From a virus: a stretch of DNA of 23,400 nt. The stretch is taken from positions 1-23,400 of IMG/VR virus record IMGVR_UViG_3300046535_001342. One strand, 5' to 3'. The number at the start of each line of letters is the position of its first letter. Within the stretch, counting starts at the first letter, position 1. Below, piece by piece: positions 13,521 to 20,143 of the stretch. Made by a program: the position numbers and the translations under genes. The notes beneath the pieces are model-generated. The model did not search any database. It was not told where the DNA came from and saw only the letters and a program-made list of their open reading frames with translations.

Positions 13521-14024
13521 ATGTACTACTATCAGTTCAGTGACAAAATGAATCAAGAGGCTTTGAACAAGCTTATGGCGCAAGCTCCTTCGCAGGCGGC
13601 TGCAATTCTCTTGGCTGTATGGGAAGTTGGTGGGACTGAAAAGAAGGTTTCCGAAGATCAGGTGATTGATCATATTGCGAGTGACCTTGCACGCTTCTCA
13701 CCCAGAGCTAAGGGTGTCGAAGTAATCCCTGGCTTTGTGGCCTACTACAGGGCCATGCTTGGAAAGTTGCCGGCTCATATTCTTGCACAGACCAAAGATA
13801 ATCTTGGTGGTAAGTCTCGTGGAGGTGGCCGTAAGGGCGCTGATACGATGGTTGATCCGATCACTGGTGAGACGATGGAAAACATCTTCAAGCGTGATCC
13901 TGTTAAGAATCCTGGATCGCGTAAGACCAGGAAACTGGTAACAGAAGAGTATCTGGAAGATAGCGAAGGCGACGAAGGCGAAGATGTCGATGCTTCGGAA
14001 GAGCCTGCAGAAGAACCCGAATAG
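13521..14024 (+). CDS. First operon protein with acidic tail
   Basis: A 167-residue protein I cannot assign. The N-terminal half is helical (QEALNKLMAQAPSQAAAILLAVWEVGG...EDQVIDHIASDLARF), the middle is basic and Gly-rich (GGKSRGGGRKGAD), and the last 25 residues are nearly all acidic (EDSEGDEGEDVDASEEPAEEPE). A long acidic tail is common on phage proteins that bind nucleic acid or compete for it. The start ATG at 13521 has AGGAAGG upstream and follows promoter copy 2. The stop codon lies in a hairpin stem. It is expected to be abundant as first gene in its operon. Confidence 0.65.
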   Translation: MYYYQFSDKMNQEALNKLMAQAPSQAAAILLAVWEVGGTEKKVSEDQVIDHIASDLARFSPRAKGVEVIPGFVAYYRAMLGKLPAHILAQTKDNLGGKSRGGGRKGADTMVDPITGETMENIFKRDPVKNPGSRKTRKLVTEEYLEDSEGDEGEDVDASEEPAEEPE

Positions 14025-14071
14025 ACTACTACCACGGTAGTCTATAGCAGGGGAATTGCCCCTTTTCCTGC
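14021..14071 (+). other. Two hairpins between genes, possible attenuator
   Basis: The first has ATAGACTAC (14021-14029) and GTAGTCTAT (14037-14045) with a 7-base loop, and the TAG stop codon of the upstream gene is in its left arm. The second has GGGG-AATTG-CCCC followed by TTTT, and an outer GCAGG/CCTGC pairing that could replace it. This may reduce transcription into the downstream genes, or protect the first gene's message. Confidence 0.5.
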
Positions 14072-14137
14072 CGTCCTGAGCATGACGAAAAACTGCTCAT
14101 TTATTGTATCTGTACATCTCTGTTAGGAGTTACAAGA

Positions 14138-14554
14138 ATGCCTAACCACTACGAAATGATCAAAGAATTTCATGAAAAGTTCGGTCTTGCCTATTTCGGC
14201 CCGCCCAAGAATCTAGATTTTGCAGTAAGTGAGTTTCGTACCCAATTCATGGATGAAGAGCTTGCTGAATACATATTTGCTACAACCATTAATGATTTAG
14301 AAAAGCAGCTCGATGCTTTAGTAGACTTAGTTTATGTAGCACTTGGAACTGCCTATATGCAGGGCTTCGATTTCAATGAGGCTTTTAGACGGGTGCATGA
14401 AGCGAATATGAAAAAGGTTCGAGCAGTGAGCGCAGATCATTCATTGAGGAATAATATCCTTGATGTAGTTAAGCCAGAAGGCTGGCAAGCACCAGACCTT
14501 AGTGATCTTATTAACGCAGTTAAATCTGTTAGTGGAGATGATAATGCTGAGTAG
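14138..14554 (+). CDS. MazG-like nucleotide pyrophosphohydrolase
   Basis: A 138-residue all-alpha protein similar to phage phosphoribosyl-ATP pyrophosphohydrolase-like or MazG-like enzymes. Characteristic parts are FHEKFGLAYFGPP (11-23), a metal-binding acid group FMDEELAEY (37-45; Glu40, Glu41 and Glu44) and the segment QLDALVDLVYVALGTAYMQGFDFNEAFRRVHEANMKKV (57-94), a strong family signature. Members remove pyrophosphate from nucleoside triphosphates; the substrate here is not known. Because the operon also has a dCMP-hydroxymethylase-like enzyme and dCMP deaminase, dCTP or dUTP are attractive substrates, which would give monophosphates for them. Start ATG at 14138 with AGGAG nine bases upstream. 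Confidence 0.8.
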   Translation: MPNHYEMIKEFHEKFGLAYFGPPKNLDFAVSEFRTQFMDEELAEYIFATTINDLEKQLDALVDLVYVALGTAYMQGFDFNEAFRRVHEANMKKVRAVSADHSLRNNILDVVKPEGWQAPDLSDLINAVKSVSGDDNAE

Positions 14555-14870
14555 AGAGCGGGCGGCAGAGATTCTTCGTGAAACTGCTGAACTAATCAAC
14601 GGTGAGCGGGCTAAGAACTATGGCGAGCCACAGCAGAGCTTTGAGAATATAGCGCGGCATTGGTCTATATTCCTAGGAATAGAGATAACTCCAGCGGATG
14701 TGGGGTTAATGATGATTTTAATGAAGGTATCACGCAATGGGCGGGATCGTTTTAAGCGGGATAATTTCGTGGATATATGTGGCTATGCTTCATTGATTGG
14801 TAGCGAAGGTATTAAGCCACCGCAGATGAAAGCAGCTTATGAAGAAAAGGAAGAAGAAGATGACATATAG
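14544..14870 (+). CDS. DUF6378 family protein
   Basis: A 108-residue protein from ATG 14544, which has GGAG six bases upstream and overlaps the previous gene by 11 bases; the open frame extends further upstream without a better start. The motifs are RAKNYGEPQQSFENIARHWSIFLG (about 21-44), ITPADVGLMMILMKVSRNGRD (46-66), and KRDNFVDICGYASLI (69-83). These are the pattern of the phage DUF6378 family, whose biochemical role is not known to me. The acidic C-terminus (YEEKEEEDDI) overlaps the start of the next gene. Always near nucleotide-metabolism genes in phages that I recall, so a role there is plausible. Confidence 0.75.
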   Translation: MLSRERAAEILRETAELINGERAKNYGEPQQSFENIARHWSIFLGIEITPADVGLMMILMKVSRNGRDRFKRDNFVDICGYASLIGSEGIKPPQMKAAYEEKEEEDDI

Positions 14871-15681
14871 TGCAGATACTGCCTGGTTGGCAGCAATTCA
14901 AAATGTGTGTTTAGGGGGTGAAGCGGTCGCACCCCAAGCTTCAACGGGGGCCAATGGTCGAGTATCGTTTGAACTTATAGCTCATACTATGGAATTTGAT
15001 ATGGGCTATCCGATCGTAACGTGTAAGCCTAATACATCCTGGATATACATGGCTGCAGAAGCTATATGGATTTTGAGTGGTGAGAACTCATTGTTCTATA
15101 GTCAAGAGATTCAACGGATCCAGGCGCCATACTCGGATGATGGTAAGAAATTGTCAGGCGCTTATGGGCCCAGTTTTCAGTCCCAACTGCCCTATATCCT
15201 TGATCTGTTTGCTCGAGACATTAACACTCGGCAGGCAGTGCTTACAATCTGGAAGCGGAGCCCTAAGCCCAGTAAAGATATTCCATGCACAGTAGCACTT
15301 CAGTGGCTTATTCGAAATAATAAACTTCACTGTATTGTAACAATGCGGTCTAGTGATGTGGGAATGGGTTTGCCTTATGACATGTTCAGCTTTGCATGTA
15401 TGAGTGCAGAAATAGCAAGTAAACTGGGTGTTGAACTTGGTATATGCTATATCACAGCTGGATCAAGGCATATCTATGACAATCAGATAGCCACACTTAA
15501 AGACCTGCCTATTACAGTAGCGGCACTGTCACCCAACTATGAGAAGTTGGTAACGTGGAAGTGGCCAGCATATAAAGAAGTATTAAGGACTATCTCTAAG
15601 TATACTTGGACTAATGATATTGAACGTGCTGATGCTCAACTCATGGCTAAAACACTTATTTGTGGAGGCGAACTTGACTAG
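14860..15681 (+). CDS. Thymidylate synthase-fold enzyme, dCMP hydroxymethylase-like
   Basis: I start it at ATG 14860 (273 residues), with AAGGA nine bases upstream and in overlap with the previous stop codon. The fold is thymidylate synthase: IPCTVALQWLIRNNKLHC (141-158) with the catalytic Cys143, the MRSSDV block (162-167), and GSRHIY (201-206). Three positions differ from true thymidylate synthase and agree with T4 dCMP hydroxymethylase: Thr144 after the Cys (His in thymidylate synthase), Asp174 in LPYD (Asn in LPFN), and Gly-Ser at 201-202 (Gly-Asp). The Asn-to-Asp exchange is known to shift specificity to dCMP. It therefore probably acts on dCMP, making hydroxymethyl- or methyl-dCMP. Many phage genes of this kind are labelled thymidylate synthase. 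Next gene overlaps its end. Confidence 0.85.
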   Translation: MTYSADTAWLAAIQNVCLGGEAVAPQASTGANGRVSFELIAHTMEFDMGYPIVTCKPNTSWIYMAAEAIWILSGENSLFYSQEIQRIQAPYSDDGKKLSGAYGPSFQSQLPYILDLFARDINTRQAVLTIWKRSPKPSKDIPCTVALQWLIRNNKLHCIVTMRSSDVGMGLPYDMFSFACMSAEIASKLGVELGICYITAGSRHIYDNQIATLKDLPITVAALSPNYEKLVTWKWPAYKEVLRTISKYTWTNDIERADAQLMAKTLICGGELD

Positions 15682-16054
15682 ACCATCTATAGATGAGACT
15701 ATGATGCAAATTGCCTTAACATTAGCTAAGCGTGGCACTTGCTTAAAAAAGAAAGTAGGGGCTGTTGCACTAGATAAAGACAATCGTCTTATATCCGGTG
15801 CTTATAATGGGGCGCCAAAGGGTTGGACACATTGTGACGAGATTACACCATGTCTAGCGTTCAGTGATCCAGGAATATCATGCAGTGCTTTGCACGCTGA
15901 ACAGAACTTATTGCTTCATTGTAATCCTAAGGACATAGCTACTGTATATGTTACAGAAGAACCTTGCCATAAGTGTCGAATGCTTTTGCATAATGTAGGA
16001 AATATTCGCATAGTGTATTTACAGGATGGCCAGATAACAGAGGACATAGATTAA
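15674..16054 (+). CDS. dCMP deaminase
   Basis: A 126-residue zinc enzyme that converts dCMP to dUMP. Zinc and catalytic residues are His74-Ala-Glu76 (HAEQN) and Cys98, Cys101 (PCHKC), with the nucleotide-binding YNGAPKG (44-50). The most likely start is TTG at 15674: GGAGG lies five bases before it, and the product then begins MTRPSIDETMMQIALTLAKRGTCLKK, as in other dCMP deaminases (MTRPSWDEYFM..A..A.R.TC). Upstream ATGs at 15614 and 15632 give an unrelated N-terminus, and the overlap with the previous gene is 8 bases. Together with its neighbour it decides whether dCMP is modified or turned into dUMP. Confidence 0.9.
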   Translation: MTRPSIDETMMQIALTLAKRGTCLKKKVGAVALDKDNRLISGAYNGAPKGWTHCDEITPCLAFSDPGISCSALHAEQNLLLHCNPKDIATVYVTEEPCHKCRMLLHNVGNIRIVYLQDGQITEDID

Positions 16055-17904
16055 TGGAATATGAACTTCCAACAGTCCATCGAGAAATGGCTGTCGACAG
16101 TGAAACTTTCGATCCCCATCTCACCGAGTCAGGGCCAGGTTTCGTATTCAATAAAGCCAAGGTTATAGGGATAAGCATATACACTGATACAGGATTCAAT
16201 GCTTATTATCCGCTTAGGCATAAAGAGGGCAATGTACCGGCGGGGCCTATCCTTGATTGGCTTGATGAGAAGCTCAATGATCCTATGATAACTAGCGTAT
16301 ATGCCAATGCTAGATACGATCTTGAAGCATTGCTATCACTTAGGCTGACTGTACAAAACTTCATTGCGGATATCCAGGTTATTGAAGCTTTGCTCGATGA
16401 AGAAAAGAAATCTTATTCATTGGCTAGTTTATCTAAAGACTATGGCCTACCACCTAAGACTCGAGATAAAATCGAGTCCATGCTTCCAAGGATCGGGCAT
16501 AAGCCTAACTGGTCCATGCTTTGGAAGCTGCCTGTCGATGTAGTTGGTGAATATGCAAAGTACGATGCTGAAGCAACGTATAAGATTTATCAATTACAAA
16601 AGCCAAAGATTGTCGCTGAAGAGCTGACCGAAGTGGTTGAACTCGAAGCAGCATTAGCACCAGTGCTTTTAAGCATGCGAATGAATGGTGTTCCCGTTGA
16701 TATTCCGCGAGCTGAAGAAGAGAATGCTCGATTGTTTAAAGAAGGCGAAGAGCTTCTAGAAACTATTAGAAGAGATTCGCCTAAGCTTAATCCGTTTAGT
16801 CCTTTGCAGTTGGGTGAATATATTCGTGAACTAGGATACTTTCCAGAGACTACAGAAAAAGGTAATGATTCTGTATCGAATGAATATCTATTGGCGTCTA
16901 ATGATGACAGATTAAAGATTATAGGTAAGTATCGACAACAAGAGAAGATACGTCGTGATTTCATTGAGGGGATGATTCTACAGTCATCATATAAAGGTCA
17001 CCTACACCCACAATGGTTCCAAACCCGAGGCTCTAGCTTCATGTCTGGTGACGATACCGGCGGAACACGTAGCGGTCGAATAGCGTGCGCTAATCCTAAT
17101 CTATCACAGATACCGAGTCGCCATCCAGTACTGGGTAAGCTAGTGCGCTCTCTATTTATCCCTAGTCCAGGTAATATGTGGTTCAAAGGTGATCTATCAC
17201 AACAAGAACCGCGCATATCACTACATTATGCATACCTGCTTAAACTAACAGGCGCCGAAGAAGCTCGTCAAGCTTATCTCGACGATCCTCATCTTGATTA
17301 TCATACGCTTACTAGAAACATGGTAAATAAAGTTAGTGTATTTCAGATTGATAGAAATCAAGCTAAGACAATTAATCTTGGTGTTGCATATGGCATGGGT
17401 ATACAAAAGCTAGCAAATGGCTTAGGCCTACCGCGTAATAAAGCACAGACTATTATTGATAATTATCATCGAGGTTTTCCATTTATGAAAGAGCTTCTAT
17501 ACAAAGCCCAGGGATATGCTGAGGCTAGAGGCTATGTAAAAACAGTACTCGGTAGACGTCGACACTTCGACATGTGGGAACCTCCATACTTTCAACGTGG
17601 CAAATTCCCTATTCGTGGTAAAGCAGCTGCTATTGCCGCTTACGGACCTGTTAAGCAGGCAAACACTTATAGAGCTATGAACTCTATTGTTCAAGGTTCT
17701 GCGGCTGAACAGATGAAGAAGATGCTAATTGAATTATACGCTGAGAAAATTCCAATCTATATAACGCTTTATGATGAACTTGGTGCACCGGTTGCAGACG
17801 AGGCAACAGCTAAGCGTATCAAGGAAATAGCTGAGAATGTAATACAGTTCGAAGTACCACAAGTAATGGAATACAAACTTCAGAAAACATGGGCAAAAGA
17901 ATGA
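16054..17904 (+). CDS. polA: DNA polymerase, family A
   Basis: A 616-residue replicative polymerase with a 3'-5' exonuclease and no 5' nuclease part. Exonuclease motifs: AVDSETF (Asp15, Glu17), VYANARYDLEA (Asn85, Asp89), YAKYD (Tyr167, Asp171). Polymerase motifs: A at FKGDLSQQEPRIS (Asp380, Glu385), B at RNQAKTINLGVAYGMG (434-449; Arg434, Lys438), C at LYDELG (572-577; Asp574, Glu575). All catalytic acids are present. Two positions are of interest: the residue matching Phe762 of E. coli Pol I is Leu442, and motif C has Tyr in place of the usual His. It starts on the last base of the dCMP deaminase stop codon (TAATGG arrangement). Motifs A to C fix the assignment. Confidence 0.96.
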   Translation: MEYELPTVHREMAVDSETFDPHLTESGPGFVFNKAKVIGISIYTDTGFNAYYPLRHKEGNVPAGPILDWLDEKLNDPMITSVYANARYDLEALLSLRLTVQNFIADIQVIEALLDEEKKSYSLASLSKDYGLPPKTRDKIESMLPRIGHKPNWSMLWKLPVDVVGEYAKYDAEATYKIYQLQKPKIVAEELTEVVELEAALAPVLLSMRMNGVPVDIPRAEEENARLFKEGEELLETIRRDSPKLNPFSPLQLGEYIRELGYFPETTEKGNDSVSNEYLLASNDDRLKIIGKYRQQEKIRRDFIEGMILQSSYKGHLHPQWFQTRGSSFMSGDDTGGTRSGRIACANPNLSQIPSRHPVLGKLVRSLFIPSPGNMWFKGDLSQQEPRISLHYAYLLKLTGAEEARQAYLDDPHLDYHTLTRNMVNKVSVFQIDRNQAKTINLGVAYGMGIQKLANGLGLPRNKAQTIIDNYHRGFPFMKELLYKAQGYAEARGYVKTVLGRRRHFDMWEPPYFQRGKFPIRGKAAAIAAYGPVKQANTYRAMNSIVQGSAAEQMKKMLIELYAEKIPIYITLYDELGAPVADEATAKRIKEIAENVIQFEVPQVMEYKLQKTWAKE

Positions 17905-17918
17905 CCGAGGAAGAAGAG

Positions 17919-18359
17919 ATGGGCTTTAACGAATATGATGCCATGGACAGATGGCGCACTTATTGCCAGACTCAAGGATTACATACTGTTCGAATAGAGA
18001 ATGTTGGTTGTTCTCTAGCGGATATTATGTTCGTTTGGAAGGGTGTTGTTGTCTTCCAAGAAGTAAAAATGAGGCGAGGCAATTTAATCTATATGCCTAT
18101 TTATCAATGGAGTAATATGGTTAGACTGCGCAGGTCTATGTACTCTTGGCAATTGTTATATGTTGTGTATAATAGTGGTGTCTTTGATATTTATACGATC
18201 GACCAAATAAAGATGGCCAATCCAGAATCTGCTGGCAAAGGTAAAATCAAGGCACATATTGGTATGCTAGTGCCAATCCTTACCATTACAAATATGGATG
18301 ACTTTGCATTGCAGTTCGTACCTTGGATAGCATCAAAAGCCTGGAAAAAGAAAACATAG
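17919..18359 (+). CDS. PD-(D/E)XK nuclease, possible resolvase
   Basis: A small nuclease-like protein of 146 residues. The core pattern is RIENVGCSLADIMFVWKGVVVFQEVKMRRG: an Asp (ADI), then strand, then E-x-K (QEVK), which is the PD-(D/E)XK arrangement also used by VRR-NUC and Holliday junction resolvases. The start is uncertain: 17919 has GAGGAAGAAGAG upstream; ATG at 17901 overlaps the polymerase stop as ATGA; ATG at 17889 also keeps the frame. The domain lies inside all three options. It is the last gene of the first plus-strand operon, and could process recombination or replication intermediates before packaging. Confidence 0.7.
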   Translation: MGFNEYDAMDRWRTYCQTQGLHTVRIENVGCSLADIMFVWKGVVVFQEVKMRRGNLIYMPIYQWSNMVRLRRSMYSWQLLYVVYNSGVFDIYTIDQIKMANPESAGKGKIKAHIGMLVPILTITNMDDFALQFVPWIASKAWKKKT

Positions 18360-18425
18360 CTATTTATTTAGCGTATAAGTATAGACACAGTAGATATGTC
18401 CATTCTGCATACGTGGGTTGCGATA

Positions 18426-18461
18426 TTGGCGCTTTACAAGTCGTCAAAAAGATGTTAATAT
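18426..18461 (+). promoter_or_regulatory. Phage-family promoter, copy 3
   Basis: TTGGCGC, TTTACA (18433-18438), 17-bp spacer with AAAAAGA, TAATAT (18456-18461). Predicted start near 18468. No terminator separates it from the operon upstream, so it adds to read-through. Confidence 0.85.
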
Positions 18462-18490
18462 ATTATAGTTGACCTTAGGAGAAATATCAC

Positions 18491-18709
18491 ATGGTTAAAC
18501 ACATGAAAGACTTGAAGTTTACGGATGAATTTCAAGAGAAGATAGCTCAATCTATGGCTAAGCATATTAGGCCAGCTATAGTTAAAGTAGCGGAAGAGCT
18601 TGATATGTGTGAAGCTTGTACACATGCGTTAGTTATGAGTATACTTGAGGAAATCTTCGATCAAACAGAGAAAGCATCAAAAGAACATGAAAACGCCATT
18701 CGACATTGA
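18491..18709 (+). CDS. Small helical protein, operon leader
   Basis: A 72-residue helical, Lys/Glu-rich protein, not recognised. A CEACTHALVMSILEEIFDQ segment contains two Cys (CEAC). The start ATG at 18491 has AGGAG nine bases upstream and lies 30 bases after promoter copy 3. Its last 23 bases overlap the next gene. Function is unknown. Confidence 0.65.
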   Translation: MVKHMKDLKFTDEFQEKIAQSMAKHIRPAIVKVAEELDMCEACTHALVMSILEEIFDQTEKASKEHENAIRH

Positions 18710-19250
18710 ATCCTTAGAAAAGGATGCCGAAGAACTTACTGCTATACCTAGAGAAGATAGGCTCAAGAGTCTAGCTGCTTTGGCTATGGAGCAGTATAAT
18801 ATGGAGGTTGAAATCTCCCAGATTGAGGAACACGTTGCTGATCTTAAGCGACAACGCGATGAAATCTCAGAGATTAAGATTCCTGAGATTATGAATGAAT
18901 TGGCTATTGACCAGTTCAGAATGAAGAACGGTGCAAAAGTAGTGCTAGCCCCTTACTATGGTGGCAAGATTACCGATCGCAGTGCTTATACGTGGCTTGA
19001 GGATAACGGATACGAAGACATCATTAAAGGTGAAATCGATATTCCATTTCCAAAAGGCTTTGATAGAAATAAGTTAAAGGCTATTATGGACGTAGCTCAC
19101 GGTGTTGGACTCGGAGGTGAATGCAAAGAGGAAGTACATAGCTCTACACTTAGAGCCTGGATTAAGGAGATGATTACAACAGGTCAAGAGTTTCCTCGTG
19201 ACTTGTTCAATGCTTATACGGGATATCGTACAAAGATAACGATTAAGTAG
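18687..19250 (+). CDS. Gp157-like coiled-coil protein
   Basis: A 187-residue protein. I use ATG 18687, as the longer frame from 18645 lies within the previous gene. A coiled coil (about 27-65: LAALAMEQYNMEVEISQIEEHVADLKRQRDEISEIKIPEIMNEL) is followed by MKNGAKVVLAPYYGGKITDRSAYTWLEDNGY (73-103) and a C-terminal AWIKEMITTGQEFPRDLFNAYTGYRTKITI. The order coiled coil - IP.IM.E...D.F...NG.KV - WL...G is like phage Gp157-family proteins, which in some phages relate to recombination. The match is loose. It lies between the small leader gene and the candidate single-stranded DNA-binding protein. Confidence 0.55.
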   Translation: MKTPFDIESLEKDAEELTAIPREDRLKSLAALAMEQYNMEVEISQIEEHVADLKRQRDEISEIKIPEIMNELAIDQFRMKNGAKVVLAPYYGGKITDRSAYTWLEDNGYEDIIKGEIDIPFPKGFDRNKLKAIMDVAHGVGLGGECKEEVHSSTLRAWIKEMITTGQEFPRDLFNAYTGYRTKITIK

Positions 19251-19260
19251 GAGACTATCA

Positions 19261-20088
19261 ATGAATAAAGAAATAACAATGCAACAGCCGGGTGCTTTGG
19301 CTGAAGTGCCGATGAGCATCGAAGAGTTAGAAGCTGATGCCTTACTAGGCGGTAAGGTTGGGCTACTGGATATTAGTGTACCATACTTGTACATTCTCCA
19401 GAGCAATAGTCCGCAGGTTAATGTGGATCATCCAAAGTATATTGAAGGTGCAGCTGCTGGTATGCTGTACTTAACTGGTCTTGAGAAAGTGTATGATGGA
19501 CGAAACAAAGGACTTCTTATTGTCCCATGCTTCTATGAGCGACTTGTCACTGAGTGGGTTCCTCGTGATACTGGCGGTGGTCTTGTTGCTTCTCATGATC
19601 CTGAAGCTGAGATCCTAAAGACTGCAAGGCCTGATGAAAAAGGCCGGCTTTGTTTCGCAAATGGTCACCAGCTTATGGAGACTGCATATCACTATGCTCT
19701 AGTCCAGGATCCAGATTCTGGAGTCTGGTATCAAGCGATCGCGCCCTTCAAGTCAACTGCTTTGAAAGCATCGCGTCGTATGAATTCGACGATCAATACA
19801 ACGATGATTCCTACTACTACCAAAAAGGCCCCACGCTTTTTGTATAAATGGCGCATGAATACTGTCAAAGAACAAAAGGATGCCTATGTTTGGTCTTCTC
19901 CGAAACTATCACAATTGGAGATGGTTTCAGCAGATATCTATGCTGCAGCCAAGTCTTATGCAATTGTTTCAGCTAAGGGACTGCTACGTCGTATAGCTGT
20001 TGAAGCTGAGCAGGAGGCTGATCCTTCAGGTGAGACTCAGATTGCTCGCCAGTCTATGGGCGAAGTGGACGACAACGTCCCGTTCTAG
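19261..20088 (+). CDS. Candidate single-stranded DNA-binding protein
   Basis: A 275-residue protein with no recognised domain. Its C-terminus ends GEVDDNVPF, the acidic tail with terminal Pro-Phe that bacterial SSB proteins end with (DDDIPF) and use to bind partners. The body has mixed strands and helices, a basic stretch FKSTALKASRRMNSTI (about 162-177) and a TTTKKAPRFLYKWRM segment, suited to contact DNA. It is next to a SNF2 helicase and Gp157-like gene and downstream of the polymerase, and the window has no other SSB candidate. Start ATG at 19261 with AGGAG seven bases upstream. Function is inferred from tail and context; homology is not shown. Confidence 0.55.
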   Translation: MNKEITMQQPGALAEVPMSIEELEADALLGGKVGLLDISVPYLYILQSNSPQVNVDHPKYIEGAAAGMLYLTGLEKVYDGRNKGLLIVPCFYERLVTEWVPRDTGGGLVASHDPEAEILKTARPDEKGRLCFANGHQLMETAYHYALVQDPDSGVWYQAIAPFKSTALKASRRMNSTINTTMIPTTTKKAPRFLYKWRMNTVKEQKDAYVWSSPKLSQLEMVSADIYAAAKSYAIVSAKGLLRRIAVEAEQEADPSGETQIARQSMGEVDDNVPF

Positions 20089-20098
20089 TGCTTACGAA

Positions 20099-20122
20099 GG
20101 TGGCAGGTTAAGTCCTGCTACC
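20099..20122 (+). other. Intercistronic hairpin without T run
   Basis: GGTGGCAGG and CCTGCTACC pair over 9 bp (one G-T) with loop TTAAGT. GGGTAAAC follows, so it is not a terminator. It sits between the candidate SSB gene and the helicase gene and may stabilise the upstream message or be a processing site. Confidence 0.6.
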
Positions 20123-20143
20123 GGGTAAACATTAGGGTGAAGT

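Noticed and set aside
14839-14859. Longer start for the thymidylate synthase-fold enzyme (MKKRKKK...)
   Set aside because: No ribosome site; the start at 14860 has AAGGA and a typical N-terminus.
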